In this document: positions 17,211 to 28,615 of the stretch, one piece after another
Layout: every line of letters begins with the position of its first letter
Numbering within the stretch: the stretch's first letter is position 1
NCBI RefSeq assembly: GCF_025060755.1
Contig: NZ_JANYUY010000009.1
Coordinates: forward strand, 62,001 to 126,000
Direction: 5' to 3'
From: Paenibacillus doosanensis
GTDB lineage: Bacteria; Bacillota; Bacilli; Paenibacillales; NBRC-103111
Length of the DNA: 64,000 bases
Translations under genes and position numbers: made by a program
Notes under the pieces: model-generated
What the model was told of the DNA's origin: nothing
Seen by the model: only the letters and a program-made list of their open reading frames with translations
The model's database searches: none

Positions 17211-19475
17211 ATGAATGAATCGCAAAAGGAACAAGATTGGACGGATAAGACGGCTTTATCGCTGGAACCGTCTCTACACGTCAATGATTCGCTGTTCCGT
17301 AATGCGTTTGATTATGCTGCAATCGGAATGGCATTGATCGATCTGAACGGAAGATGGCTCAAAGTAAACCGCTCCCTATGCGGAATTATCGGTTATTCGG
17401 AACAAGAGCTGCTGTCGACGGATTATCAAAGCTTGACGCATCCCGACGATCTGGAATTAAATCTCGAACACAATCGGCGGCTGCTGTCGGGAGATTGGGT
17501 AAGCTTTCAGATGGAAAAACGTTTTTTTCATAAAACGGGCAAAGTGATCTGGATTCTGCTTCATGTGTCGCTCGTTCGCTCCCCTCAGGGACAGCCGCTC
17601 TACACAATTGCACAAATTCAAGATATTAGTTCCCGCAAGCAATTAGAACAAAAATACAAATCGCTGATCGAGTACAACCCTGCCGGGATTTGCTCTCTGG
17701 ATATGGAAGGACGGATCGACGGACTGAATCCTGCCATGGAGAAAATCATCGGGTACGAGGCTTTCGAGCTGCTGCATACTTCGTTCAAATCGATTATTGC
17801 CGGTGAAAAGGACCAGCTGCATATTTTCCAGAACGGTACGGACGGAGAGCAGCTTAATACGGAAATCGCCTTGACCCATAAGATGGGCCACCAAGTTTAT
17901 TTGGGGGCCAAAGACGTACCTATCATCGTGGACGGGCGCATCGTCGGATTTTATATCATAGCCCGAGACATCACCGAATTGAAAAAGACGAAGGAATCGT
18001 TGGCCGTGCTGCAGCAGGATTTGCAAGATGTGGTGCGCAAGCAGCAAGGAATGACCTTTAAATTTAAACGGATCGACGGCCGCTTCATTCATACGCTGTG
18101 CGACGGGGAACTCGTATTCCGTCTAGGTCTGACGCCGGAGAGAGTGGTTGGCAAGGAGTTAAGAGAGTTCCTCCCCGCGGATATCGCCGAGGTGAAGGAG
18201 CGCTACTACGAACGAGCGTGGAGCGGCGAAGAGCATGTGCTGTACGAAGGCCAGATTAACCAGATTACATACATCTCCTCATTGCGGCCTATTAAAAGAG
18301 ACGGGCAGGTCGTGGAGGTTATCGCTTCCTGTATCGATATCACGGAGCGTAAACGGGCGGAAGAAGATTTGCTGAGGACCAAAGAAATGCTGGAATCTCT
18401 CATAACGAATACATCCGATGCGATCGATGTCGTTGATTTGCAGTTTAACGTGCTGCAGGTGAATCATGCTTTTGAAAAAATATACGGGTTTAGCGGCGAG
18501 GAGGTCGTAGGCAAGCCGATCCGTATTATTCCGGACGATAAAAAAGAGGAAACGCTGCAACTGATGGAGCAATTGCTGTCCGGGCAGGAAATCACCGATT
18601 TTGAAACGGTGCGGCTGCATAAGAACGGAACCCCGCTTCACATCAGTCTGACGATCTCCCCGATCAAGAACGCGGAAGGCGACACGGTAGCGATCGCCGG
18701 TATATCCAGGGACATTACCGAGCGGAAAAAGACGGAGGAGCTTCTAAGAAAATCGGATAGGCTGTCCGTCGTAGGGCAGTTGGCGGCAGGGCTCGCGCAC
18801 GAGATTCGAAATCCGCTCACCTCGTTAAAAGGGTTTCTCCAGCTTATGCGCGAGAGAGGCCCGAATCAGGATCATTATTATGAAATTATGAGCGCCGAGC
18901 TGAATCGAATTAATTTTATCGTGAGCGAATTTCTGATCATAGCGAAGCCGCAGGTCATTCAATACGAAATGTATTCGCTGAACCAGCTGATTCTTACGGT
19001 GATTCAACTGCTGGAGCCGGAAGCGACGATGAATAACGTCCGCATGGCGGTGAAGATGACCGACGATCCGATTATGATTTATTGTTCCGAGATTCAGATG
19101 AAGCAAGTGTTTATTAATTTATTGAAAAATGCGATTGAGGCCATGCAAGCCGGAGGAGAGATACGGGTAGAAGCTTACGTCGAGCGGCAGCGGGTGCATC
19201 TTAGGGTCGTCGACAACGGAGCGGGAATTCCCCATGAGCGGCTGGCGTCGCTTGGAGAGCCGTTCTACACGACGAAGGAAAAAGGAACCGGCCTCGGACT
19301 TATGATGTGTTTTAAAATTATCGAAGCGCATCAGGGCACGATTCAGATCAACAGCCAAATTCATGAGGGAACGGAAGTGGATATTGCGCTTCCGCTTGCA
19401 GCGCAGCAGCAGGGGGGCCGCGAGGAGCGGTGGAAAAACTCGATCAAAGCGGTGCCGGGAAGAACGCCGGTCTAG
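17211..19475 (+). CDS. Multi-PAS soluble sensor histidine kinase
   Basis: A 754-residue kinase without membrane segments. Four PAS domains (about residues 25-145, 145-262, 270-390, 392-515) end in DISSRK, DITELKK, DITERKR and DITERKK linkers. A HisKA domain follows with the phospho-histidine at residue 530 (GLAHEIRNPL) and a HATPase with N box (FINLLKNAIEAM) and GTGLGL lid. The kinase core resembles sporulation kinases KinA/KinE and the kinase at 41224. No response regulator is adjacent, as is usual for phosphorelay kinases feeding Spo0F. ATG at 17211 follows GAGGTACATGCC. Confidence 0.9.
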   Translation: MNESQKEQDWTDKTALSLEPSLHVNDSLFRNAFDYAAIGMALIDLNGRWLKVNRSLCGIIGYSEQELLSTDYQSLTHPDDLELNLEHNRRLLSGDWVSFQMEKRFFHKTGKVIWILLHVSLVRSPQGQPLYTIAQIQDISSRKQLEQKYKSLIEYNPAGICSLDMEGRIDGLNPAMEKIIGYEAFELLHTSFKSIIAGEKDQLHIFQNGTDGEQLNTEIALTHKMGHQVYLGAKDVPIIVDGRIVGFYIIARDITELKKTKESLAVLQQDLQDVVRKQQGMTFKFKRIDGRFIHTLCDGELVFRLGLTPERVVGKELREFLPADIAEVKERYYERAWSGEEHVLYEGQINQITYISSLRPIKRDGQVVEVIASCIDITERKRAEEDLLRTKEMLESLITNTSDAIDVVDLQFNVLQVNHAFEKIYGFSGEEVVGKPIRIIPDDKKEETLQLMEQLLSGQEITDFETVRLHKNGTPLHISLTISPIKNAEGDTVAIAGISRDITERKKTEELLRKSDRLSVVGQLAAGLAHEIRNPLTSLKGFLQLMRERGPNQDHYYEIMSAELNRINFIVSEFLIIAKPQVIQYEMYSLNQLILTVIQLLEPEATMNNVRMAVKMTDDPIMIYCSEIQMKQVFINLLKNAIEAMQAGGEIRVEAYVERQRVHLRVVDNGAGIPHERLASLGEPFYTTKEKGTGLGLMMCFKIIEAHQGTIQINSQIHEGTEVDIALPLAAQQQGGREERWKNSIKAVPGRTPV

Positions 19476-19550
19476 CAGCAAAAGCGCTTACGTGGTATGC
19501 TAGGGTGGACAGCAGGAAGTTGTAAAATACATACAAAGGAGTTGGAACCA

Positions 19551-20486
19551 TTGCAATTGATTACGTTGGGAAAAAGCAAACTGCAAGTATCGCCGATTAC
19601 ATTCGGATGTTGGGAATTGGGAGGCGGTCCGTGGGAGTTTACAAGCGACGAAAATAACATTCAAGCGATTCGGGCCGCATTTGAGATGGGCATCACGACT
19701 TTCGATACGGCGGAGGGCTACGGCGCAGGACATTCCGAGGAAATTGTCGGGTTGGCGCTGGAAGGAAGCAGGCAGCAGTGCGTTATCTCGACGAAGGTAA
19801 GCCGCGCCAATCTCGCGCCGGCCGACGTACGCCGCTCTGCAGAGGCGAGCTTGAAACGGCTTAAATCCGATTTTATCGATATTTATTATATTCATTGGCC
19901 AAGCTACGAGATTCCGGTGTCGGAAACGCTGTCCGAATTCCAGAAGCTCAAAGATGAAGGCTTGATCCGGGCGATCGGCGTATCGAATTTTTCCCTGGAG
20001 CAGTTGAAGGAAGCGGCCGGTTTCGCGCAAATCGACGTGATTCAGCCGGAATACAGCCTGCTGCACCGCGCCATTGAGGAAGACATCGTTCCTTACTGTC
20101 TCGAAAATGAGATCGGTATCATGAGCTACAGCTCGATTGCCAAAGGCCTTTTAACCGGGGCGTTCCATCTGGGCGGCAAAACGCTGGATGAAAACGATTT
20201 CCGAAGCACGCGGAGGTTGTTCCTGCCCGAGCATTTGAAAATGGAAGAAGAACTCATCCTTTTGCTCAAGCAAATTGCCGACGCCAAAGGAAAGGCCGTC
20301 TCGCAAATCGCTATCAGCTGGCTGCTGCATCAAAAGGCGCTGACTACGGCGATTGTCGGTTCGCAAAGCATCAAGCACATGAAAGAAAACGTGGAAGCCG
20401 CCGAAATTAAGCTGACCGCCGATGAGCTGACCGCCTTGGACGCCGTGAGCCGTAAAGTTATCGCCGGCATCGATGCAACGCCGTAA
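19551..20486 (+). CDS. Aldo/keto reductase
   Basis: A 311-residue NAD(P)H-dependent oxidoreductase of the aldo/keto reductase barrel family. Catalytic residues are visible as Asp and Tyr in FDTAEGYGAGHSEE, Lys in VISTKVSR and His in YIHWPS. The cofactor end carries IVGSQSIKHMKEN. TTG at 19551 is chosen: AAAGGAG lies nine bases before it, and the longer frame overlaps the kinase's spacer. It follows the histidine kinase by 75 bases. The substrate is unknown. Confidence 0.88.
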   Translation: MQLITLGKSKLQVSPITFGCWELGGGPWEFTSDENNIQAIRAAFEMGITTFDTAEGYGAGHSEEIVGLALEGSRQQCVISTKVSRANLAPADVRRSAEASLKRLKSDFIDIYYIHWPSYEIPVSETLSEFQKLKDEGLIRAIGVSNFSLEQLKEAAGFAQIDVIQPEYSLLHRAIEEDIVPYCLENEIGIMSYSSIAKGLLTGAFHLGGKTLDENDFRSTRRLFLPEHLKMEEELILLLKQIADAKGKAVSQIAISWLLHQKALTTAIVGSQSIKHMKENVEAAEIKLTADELTALDAVSRKVIAGIDATP

Positions 20487-20923
20487 CTTAAGGAGAGTTC
20501 TTCTATAATAGATTGTATCTGCATCTTGCAACCTTGCTCACATACTAATTGGAGATGACCTCTAACCGGGGCTTCTCCAAGCTCTGTGACCGCGTTCGAA
20601 TATAGGTTTTATCGTCACATAAATGTTTATTGTTGCGCTGACGTTTCAGCGATTTAAACATCCCAACAGGGTAAAAAACGGTGTGTCTCTAAAACAATGA
20701 AAGCCCTACCTCTCTTCCATCCTTGCGGCTCCGAAGACCGCGCCAGTGTGAATCAGTAAACACGCAACAAATTCTTAGGGTTCATGGGAATTTGAATTGT
20801 TTTTAAGAAGCGGAGGATGAAACCAAAATGAACTGAGGAACTTCATTATGAGGTTGCTTGAAAATGATACATTCAATTATAATACCACGGATGATACGAG
20901 AAAGCAAGAACTATATTATCAAT
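20487..20923. other. Gene-poor stretch with rearranged ends
   Basis: No supported gene is seen. A 54-codon frame at 20848-21012 (MRLLENDTFNYNTTDDTRKQ, with GAGGA upstream) could be the N-terminus of a lost gene, but it overlaps the kinase relic. No clear terminator follows the aldo/keto reductase. Confidence 0.35.
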
Positions 20924-21090
20924 TTACGAAAACCATTGCTTTCGATATCCTGGCGCTTGCCCTAAAGGTAATTTCATACCGACAATCGTACCGCGCGCTT
21001 CCTTGGCATTGATTTTTAACCCGTAATTTTTGCCGTAAGCCAATCGAATCCGATTATGCACATTCATAATTCCATTGCCTGACCTTTGAT
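20924..21090 (-). pseudogene. 3' relic of a YesM-type histidine kinase
   Basis: Read on the minus strand, these bases encode SGNGIMNVHNRIRLAYGKNY, then GLKINAKEARGTIVGMKLPL and a stop. This is the G2 box and final strands of a YesM/LytS-type HATPase domain. Everything upstream (sensor, HisKA, N box) is missing. It abuts the 5'-truncated AraC gene on the other strand. YesM kinases normally pair with AraC-type regulators, so both may be leftovers of one two-component locus. Confidence 0.72.
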
Positions 21091-21713
21091 TTCTGCCCGC
21101 TCATTCCGTGCAGTCGTATAGCGTCACCAACAATCTTCCCTATTTTAAATATTGGTGCCATTTCACCACGCGCATCGGTTCGTTTGATTTGTTCCAATGG
21201 CTGGACATACCGCTTTATATAAAGGTCGGCAATGCCGAGCAGATGACAACATGGTTTCATGAGCTTGTTGCGTTGCGCGAGGATTCTGCTTTAACATCCC
21301 GGCTTCGTGAAAAGGCAATTCTGTTGCAAATGATTGCCTGTTACTTGGAGTCTGTTCCTATCCATATTTTGCAGCAGCGCAGCGAGGAAATCGAAAGACT
21401 GGACCAACTGCAGAAATACATCGAACGTAATTTGCATAAAAGCATTACTGTGGAACAACTGGCCAAAGCCGTTCACTTTCACCCCAACTACTTGATCAAA
21501 TATTTCAAAAAGCACTTTGGCATGCCGCCGGCTAAATATATGCAGCGCAAACGGATGGATAAGGCCAAGTTTCTGCTGACCACAACTTCGCAAAGCATGA
21601 AAGAAGTCGCCCAGCAGAGCGGTTTTGAAAATACGAATCATTTTACAAAAAGCTTTCGCAAGGAAACAGGCTTTCCTCCGACGGAGTATCGGAAAAATGT
21701 AAAGGGCCTGTAG
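21091..21713 (+). pseudogene. 5'-truncated AraC-family regulator
   Basis: The frame starts abruptly with AHSVQSYSVTNNLPYFKYWC, which in AraC regulators is the end of the N-terminal cupin half. The ligand domain start and its own promoter are missing. The C-terminal DNA-binding domain is intact, with two helix-turn-helices (ITVEQLAKAVHFHPNYLIKY and MKEVAQQSGFENTNHFTKSF) and the PPTEYR end. A GTG at 21108 could still start a 201-residue protein, but no ribosome site precedes it. A truncated, possibly silent gene is the best reading. Confidence 0.7.
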
Positions 21714-21806
21714 CGGACTTTTTCACCGCCGTTTTTTGGGGCGGACGATGAGTAGACGATCCCGCTATTTGGCAAAATATGAAGGTAGAACAGGGAGGTG
21801 CCTTTT

Positions 21807-23195
21807 GTGAAATATAGAGTGGAAAGAGATACGATGGGGGAAATCCAGGTTCCCGCCGATAAGCTATGGGGAGCCCAAACCCAGCGCAGCAGCGAAAACT
21901 TTCGGATCGGGACGGAACGGATGCCGCTAGAGGTGATTCAGGCTTTCGCTGTGCTGAAAAAATCCGCGGCCAAGGTCAACCGAGAGTTGGGCAAGCTCGA
22001 TGCCGATAAGGCGGATGCGATCATCCAGTCGGCGGACGAAATTTTGCAGGGACGATGGGACGATCATTTCCCGCTTGTCGTCTGGCAGACCGGGAGCGGG
22101 ACGCAGTCCAACATGAACGTGAACGAGGTGATAGCGCATCGGGGCAACCAGCTGCTGGAGGCGCGGGGAAGCGAGAAGCGGATTCATCCGAACGACGATG
22201 TGAACAAATCGCAGAGCTCCAACGATACGTTCCCGACCGCTCTGCATATTGCCGGCGTGCTCGCCGTCGAGGAGCGGCTGCTCCCCGCGCTGGAGAAGCT
22301 GAAGGAGACGCTGCGCGCGAAAATGGAGCAGTTCGCCGACGTGATCAAAATCGGCCGCACGCATCTGCAGGACGCTACGCCCCTTACGCTGGGTCAGGAG
22401 ATCAGCGGCTGGCATGCGATGCTGGAGAAGGCGGGCCGAATGATTGCGGACAGCGTTCATGCGATGAAGGAGCTGGCCATAGGAGGGACGGCCGTCGGCA
22501 CCGGGCTTAACGCGCATCCGCAATTCGGCGAGATGACTGCGGCGGAGATTAGCCGGGAGACCGGGAAGACGTTCGTCTCCGCCGAAAACAAGTTCCATGC
22601 GCTGACCAGCCACGATCAAGCCGTCTTCGTCCACGGCGCGCTAAAGGCGCTGGCCGCCGATTTGATGAAAATCGCCAACGACGTGCGCTGGCTGGCCAGC
22701 GGGCCGCGCAGCGGCATCGGGGAGCTGACGATACCCGAGAATGAGCCGGGCAGCTCCATCATGCCGGGAAAAGTCAATCCGACGCAGAGCGAAGCGATGA
22801 CGATGGTCGCGTGTCAGGTAATGGGCAATGATGCGGTCATCGGCTTTGCGGCGAGCCAGGGCAACTTCGAACTGAACGTATTTAAGCCGGTGATCATTCA
22901 CAACTTCCTGCAATCGGCAAGATTGCTGACCGATACGATGGTATCGTTCAACGACCATTGCGCGGTCGGAATCGAGCCGAACCGGGAAGTGATCGACCGT
23001 CATTTGCGGCAATCGCTGATGCTGGTTACGGCGCTGAATCCTCACATCGGCTATGAGAAAGCTGCGAAGATCGCGAAGAAGGCGCACAGCGAAAAGCTGA
23101 CGCTGCGGGAAGCGGCCGTTCAAAGCGGATTTTTGACGGCGGAGCAGTTCGATGAGTACGTGCGGCCGGAGGAGATGGTAGGGCCGAAAGCCTAG
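21807..23195 (+). CDS. fumC: Fumarate hydratase, class II
   Basis: A 462-residue homotetrameric enzyme of the citric acid cycle interconverting fumarate and malate. It is the normal length for class II fumarases. Visible signatures are [43 protein letters not shown] and the superfamily loop [13 protein letters not shown] with the catalytic serine. GTG at 21807 has GGGAGGTG upstream; an earlier GTG lies inside that site. It stands as a single gene between the AraC relic and a Nudix gene. Confidence 0.96.
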   Translation: MKYRVERDTMGEIQVPADKLWGAQTQRSSENFRIGTERMPLEVIQAFAVLKKSAAKVNRELGKLDADKADAIIQSADEILQGRWDDHFPLVVWQTGSGTQSNMNVNEVIAHRGNQLLEARGSEKRIHPNDDVNKSQSSNDTFPTALHIAGVLAVEERLLPALEKLKETLRAKMEQFADVIKIGRTHLQDATPLTLGQEISGWHAMLEKAGRMIADSVHAMKELAIGGTAVGTGLNAHPQFGEMTAAEISRETGKTFVSAENKFHALTSHDQAVFVHGALKALAADLMKIANDVRWLASGPRSGIGELTIPENEPGSSIMPGKVNPTQSEAMTMVACQVMGNDAVIGFAASQGNFELNVFKPVIIHNFLQSARLLTDTMVSFNDHCAVGIEPNREVIDRHLRQSLMLVTALNPHIGYEKAAKIAKKAHSEKLTLREAAVQSGFLTAEQFDEYVRPEEMVGPKA

Positions 23196-23330
23196 CGTCT
23201 CGCACAACGGGACCGATTGCACGCATTTCACCGATCGCGGCGCCCGGCTCGTAGCCTCTGGTGGCGGAAGGAATCCGCAAGATGCTACAATAACTCCTGT
23301 ATACCCAGAACGAGCAGAGGAGCTTGGTTA

Positions 23331-23963
23331 ATGGCAAAGCAGGAGCAGGAGCGTTTTGATATATTCGACGAAACGATGAAGCCGATCGGCACCGCGACCC
23401 GGAAGGAGGTTCATGCCAAAGGCTTATGGCATCAGACCTTCCACTGCTGGATCGTCACCCGCACGGGCGAAGAGACCCGGATTTTATTCCAAATGCGGCA
23501 TCCGGATAAGGATACGTATCCGAATTTGCTGGATATTTCCTGCGCCGGTCATCTTATGGCCGGAGAACGGGTCGAAGACGGGGTGCGGGAGCTGGAGGAA
23601 GAGCTTGGGGTTGCTGCTTCGTTCGAGCGGCTAAAATCATGCGGAGTCTATCGCGAAGAGCGGATCATTGCCGCGGATAAAATCGACCGCGAATGGTACC
23701 ATGTATTCATGCTTGCATCCGATCAGCCGCTGGCTTCGTACCGCCTTCAGGAAGACGAGGTGACCGGGCTCTACAGCATTCCTTTGTCCTGTGTGGGCGA
23801 TTTGGCCCGGGGCCGGTCCGATTTCGAGATTCGGGCGGCCGGGGTGGAACCGGATGAGAGCGGCAAGTTGCAGGCGGTCGAACGTACGTTCCGCAAACGG
23901 GATTTCGTCCCGCATGAGCCCGGATATTTTGAGCTTGTGCTGCGGGAGGCGCAGCGCCTTTGA
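23331..23963 (+). CDS. Nudix hydrolase, IPP-isomerase-like subgroup
   Basis: A 210-residue cytosolic Nudix protein. The N-terminus FDIFDETMKPIGTATRKEVH and HQTFHCWIV resemble the isopentenyl-diphosphate-isomerase-like branch found in many Firmicutes. The Nudix box is complete (GHLMAGERVEDGVRELEEEL). It hydrolyses a nucleoside-diphosphate-linked substrate, identity unknown. ATG at 23331 lies behind GAGGAGCTTGG; a longer frame starts in non-coding sequence. A strong terminator follows at 24015. Confidence 0.88.
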   Translation: MAKQEQERFDIFDETMKPIGTATRKEVHAKGLWHQTFHCWIVTRTGEETRILFQMRHPDKDTYPNLLDISCAGHLMAGERVEDGVRELEEELGVAASFERLKSCGVYREERIIAADKIDREWYHVFMLASDQPLASYRLQEDEVTGLYSIPLSCVGDLARGRSDFEIRAAGVEPDESGKLQAVERTFRKRDFVPHEPGYFELVLREAQRL

Positions 23964-24014
23964 GCGCAGCTTCACCGAAGCTTGCTCCAGGACGAGCGGG
24001 TTTGCAGTAAAAAA

Positions 24015-24067
24015 ACGAAAAGCTTTGAGCAGAAAAGGGATGCCTTTTGCTGTTCAAAGCTTTTTTG
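24015..24067 (+). terminator. Rho-independent terminator after the Nudix gene
   Basis: AAAGCTTTGA and TCAAAGCTTT form a long stem with inner pairing GCAGAAAAG/CTTTTGC, followed by TTTTTT. Confidence 0.9.
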
Positions 24068-24134
24068 GTTTGACCGGATCGGCGGGCGGATAGAGATATC
24101 CCGTCGTCCCATGCAGGGGAGCGACGGACTTCGC

Positions 24135-24401
24135 TTATTGCGCCGATAGCTTGCGCTGGACGTATGCTGCCACCATCTCGCTCGTTACGTACGGTCTTGT
24201 CGGGGATATCCCGCGCTGGGCATGATCGTTGATCCGTGCCGTGATCCGGTTAATCTCGTCGGTCGTGAATGCCTGTCCCGAGGCGCAGAGCGCGACGGCT
24301 TGCTCAATGGCGGCTTCGCGCGCGTCGTCCATTCTTTGGAACGCTTCGAGATGGGAATGCATTTTACGGGTGTGGGCGGTAATCTGTTCGTGTACGCTCA
24401 T
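24135..24401 (-). CDS. DUF2533 (YpbS-like) small protein
   Basis: An 88-residue cytosolic protein (MSVHEQITAHTRKMHSHLEA start, then FTTDEINRITARINDHAQRG and RPYVTSEMVAAYV) that matches the pattern of the DUF2533/YpbS family of Bacillaceae as I recall it. ATG at 24401 has AAGGAG upstream; a frame start seven codons earlier does not. It is convergent with the Nudix gene and divergent from the roc operon. Function unknown. Confidence 0.78.
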   Translation of the reverse strand: MSVHEQITAHTRKMHSHLEAFQRMDDAREAAIEQAVALCASGQAFTTDEINRITARINDHAQRGISPTRPYVTSEMVAAYVQRKLSAQ

Positions 24402-24816
24402 GGGGAAAACTCCTTCATCCAATATAATACGATCCGGACGGGCCGATGGTAGTTATGATACTACGTATCGCGACATTCAGGCAAGTCAACGGCATACGAT
24501 CCATCCGCGTCTCCAAGTTCGGTAAACCTATCGGTCAAAGGCCGCGCATTCAGCGAGGCGCTTCCGGACGGCACGGGACAAAAGGGAAGGAGCTGTTTTG
24601 CGTAAAACCGGGCATGCGCCCAACCCAATTGCATAGGCTAATCATAAGATAGGTATGAACATTGTCTGCATTATTATCAGAATATTCAAATATAACCAAG
24701 CCTATCGCAATGGTTTCCATTCCTATTCAGCCTTGCTGCAAGGAAAGCGGGGGGTAACACCCGCTTTCAATGCTCCGTTCAGCCGGAATCCGGGAAAAGA
24801 GGTGGAAGCTTGTCCA
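24402..24816. other. Control region upstream of the roc operon
   Basis: No gene is supported here. The long in-frame extension of rocD from 24655 has no ribosome site and non-family sequence. TATGAAC (24655) and ATATTCA (about 24690) resemble single halves of ARG boxes, but no full box fits. A sigma-54 type -24/-12 pair was looked for and not found. Confidence 0.35.
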
Positions 24817-26010
24817 ATGAGAAGAAGCCAAGAGATTATTCGAAAGACGGAAAAGTACGGGGCGGCTAATTATCATCCGCTCCCTGTTGTTATCGCTCAC
24901 GGGGAAGGCGTGTGGGTACGCGATGTATCGGGCAAAAGGTACATGGATATGCTCAGCGGATATTCCGCGCTGAACCAAGGGCATCGCCATCCCAAAATCA
25001 TTCAGGCATTGAAGGAACAAGCGGATAAAGTGACCTTGACGTCGCGCGCATTTCATAACGAGCGGATGGGAGATTTGCTGGAACTGCTCGGCGCCATTAC
25101 GGGAAAAGAAGCGTTTCTCCCGATGAATACGGGAGCGGAAGCGGTGGAGACGGCGATGAAGATGGCCCGGCGATGGGCGTATCAAGTGAAGGGTGTCCCC
25201 GAAGATGAGGCTGAAATTATCGTATGCGAAGGAAATTTTCACGGCAGAACGATTGCGGCGACCTCCTGTTCAAGCTCGCCGGAATACCGGCATCAGTTCG
25301 GTCCGTTCACGCCGGGCTTTCGCGTCATTCCTTACGGGGATTCGGCGGCCTTGGAGCAGGCGATCAGCTCCCGTACGGCGGCGTTTCTCGTCGAGCCGAT
25401 TCAGGGAGAAGCCGGCATCCGCATCCCGCGGGAGGGCTACTTGAAAGAGTGCGCCGCATGCTGCCGGGACCGCCGGGTGCTGCTAATGGCCGATGAAATC
25501 CAGACAGGGCTCGGCCGGACCGGCCAGTGGTTCGCCTCTGACTGGGAGGACGTCGTGCCGGACGCGTACATTATCGGCAAGGCGCTGGGCGGAGGCGTCA
25601 TGCCGATATCCGGCGTAGCCGCCGACCGGGACCTGATGCAGGTGTTCGAGCCCGGATCTCACGGCTCTACCTTCGGGGGCAACCCGCTTGCCTGCGCGGT
25701 GGCCATTGCTTCGCTGAAGGTGCTGCACGAGGAGAATTTACCGCAGCGGTCGCGCGAGCTAGGCGAATACATGCTGGCAAAGCTGCGGGCCGAAGTGCAT
25801 GCGCCGTGCGTTCTCGACATTCGCGGCAGGGGATTGTTCATCGGGATCGAGCTTGCCGGGGAAGCGAGAACATACAGCGAAAGGCTGATGAATTTGGGGC
25901 TGCTGACCAAAGAAACCCATCATACGATATTACGGCTCGCTCCGCCGCTTATTATTACGGAGGAGCAAATCGATTGGGCCGTCAGCAAAGTGAAGGCGGT
26001 CTTACCATAA
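24817..26010 (+). CDS. rocD: Ornithine aminotransferase
   Basis: A 397-residue PLP enzyme turning ornithine and 2-oxoglutarate into glutamate semialdehyde and glutamate. Family signatures follow B. subtilis RocD closely: [67 protein letters not shown] and the PLP lysine in [13 protein letters not shown] at 24817 gives the normal N-terminus ([15 protein letters not shown]) with AGAGGTGG upstream. It is the first gene of a four-gene catabolic operon; rocA begins 22 bases on. Confidence 0.95.
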   Translation: MRRSQEIIRKTEKYGAANYHPLPVVIAHGEGVWVRDVSGKRYMDMLSGYSALNQGHRHPKIIQALKEQADKVTLTSRAFHNERMGDLLELLGAITGKEAFLPMNTGAEAVETAMKMARRWAYQVKGVPEDEAEIIVCEGNFHGRTIAATSCSSSPEYRHQFGPFTPGFRVIPYGDSAALEQAISSRTAAFLVEPIQGEAGIRIPREGYLKECAACCRDRRVLLMADEIQTGLGRTGQWFASDWEDVVPDAYIIGKALGGGVMPISGVAADRDLMQVFEPGSHGSTFGGNPLACAVAIASLKVLHEENLPQRSRELGEYMLAKLRAEVHAPCVLDIRGRGLFIGIELAGEARTYSERLMNLGLLTKETHHTILRLAPPLIITEEQIDWAVSKVKAVLP

Positions 26011-26032
26011 CGATCAGGAGGGAGCGATCGGC

Positions 26033-27583
<1,551 letters not shown>

Positions 27584-27649
27584 AAGCGTCGGCATTCGCT
27601 TTTGGGGTCAACCGCATAACCGGATTTCTAATGCAAGGGGGCCAGGAGT

Positions 27650-28579
27650 ATGCGAATGAATGCCTGGTTTCGCCGCACCGTGCTCCGCGTCGCGGAGCTG
27701 AGGCGGGTGAAGTCCACATTTGAACGATATGGAATGCGTATGGGGGTACGGCGGTTTGTCGCAGCCGAAACGTTAACGGGCGCCCTGGAGCGCGTGCGCG
27801 ATATGAACCGTCAAGGTCTGGCCGCAACGCTCGATTATTTGGGCGAAAGCGTAGAAGATCCGCTTGTCGCGGAGAAGGCCGCCAATCAAATTATCGAGAT
27901 GCTCCGCATGATCGACGAGCGCAAGCTGGACGCCAATGTGTCACTGAAGCTGACTCAGCTCGGCTGCTTGCTGGACCCTGACGCCTGTTTGAAGCATATG
28001 GAGCGGATCGCGGCGGCGGCCGGCTATTACCGGAATTTTGTCCGCATCGATATGGAGGACTCCACGCTTACGGATCTGACGCTGGGCATGACGGGCAAGC
28101 TCGTCGAACGATTCGGACACGAGCATGTCGGAACGGTGCTGCAGGCTTATTTGTACCGTTCTCCGGGCGATTTGAAGCGGCTCGGGGAATGGAAGTCGAA
28201 TGTCCGCATCGTCAAGGGGGCCTATAAGGAGGACGCGCGGATTGCGTTTCCCCAGAAGCGCGATGTCGACCGCCAGTACGTGGAGATGGTTAAAGCGCAT
28301 ATGAACGCCGGACATTATACGGCGGTTGCGACGCATGACGCCCGCATCATTCAGACGGTCAAATCGTACGCTGCCGGGAAGGGAATCTCCAGCAAGCGCT
28401 TTGAGTTCCAGATGCTCTACGGCATTGCGGGCGGATTGCAGCGCCAGTTGGCGGATCAGGGCTATCGGGTACGCATCTACACGCCGTTCGGGAGCGAGTG
28501 GTATCCGTATTTCACCCGCAGAATAGCGGAACGGCCGGCCAACCTGCTGTTCGTGCTGAAGGGGATGCTGCGCAAGTGA
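27650..28579 (+). CDS. putB: Proline dehydrogenase (monofunctional)
   Basis: A 309-residue FAD enzyme of the PutA-like barrel oxidising proline to pyrroline-5-carboxylate and passing electrons to the respiratory chain. Typical elements are LDYLGESV, NVSLKLTQLG, the FVRIDMEDS strand, KGAYKEDARIAF, ATHD and the FAD end FEFQMLYGI with YTPFGSEWYPYFTRRIAERP. Size fits the short Gram-positive form. Start follows GGGGGCCAGGAGT. Its place inside a roc operon joins proline to arginine breakdown; in B. subtilis put and roc genes are separate. Confidence 0.93.
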   Translation: MRMNAWFRRTVLRVAELRRVKSTFERYGMRMGVRRFVAAETLTGALERVRDMNRQGLAATLDYLGESVEDPLVAEKAANQIIEMLRMIDERKLDANVSLKLTQLGCLLDPDACLKHMERIAAAAGYYRNFVRIDMEDSTLTDLTLGMTGKLVERFGHEHVGTVLQAYLYRSPGDLKRLGEWKSNVRIVKGAYKEDARIAFPQKRDVDRQYVEMVKAHMNAGHYTAVATHDARIIQTVKSYAAGKGISSKRFEFQMLYGIAGGLQRQLADQGYRVRIYTPFGSEWYPYFTRRIAERPANLLFVLKGMLRK

Positions 28580-28615
28580 ACTGGCGTTTTGCCGACCGGA
28601 GGAGAGTGAAGCAGA

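Noticed and set aside
20560-20780. Possible riboswitch-like folded sequence after the aldo/keto reductase
   Set aside because: No known aptamer motif could be matched by eye and no gene follows for it to control.
20848-21012. 54-codon plus-strand frame with GAGGA upstream
   Set aside because: It overlaps the kinase relic on the other strand and has no family resemblance. It may be an N-terminal fragment of a lost gene, but support is too weak.
24655-24816. 54-codon N-terminal extension of rocD
   Set aside because: RocD homologues start near residue 55 of this frame. The extension has no ribosome site and no family sequence.
24540-24820. Search for sigma-54 promoter and full ARG box before the roc operon
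   Set aside because: No TGGCAC-N5-TTGCW was found; only separated half-sites resembling an ARG box.
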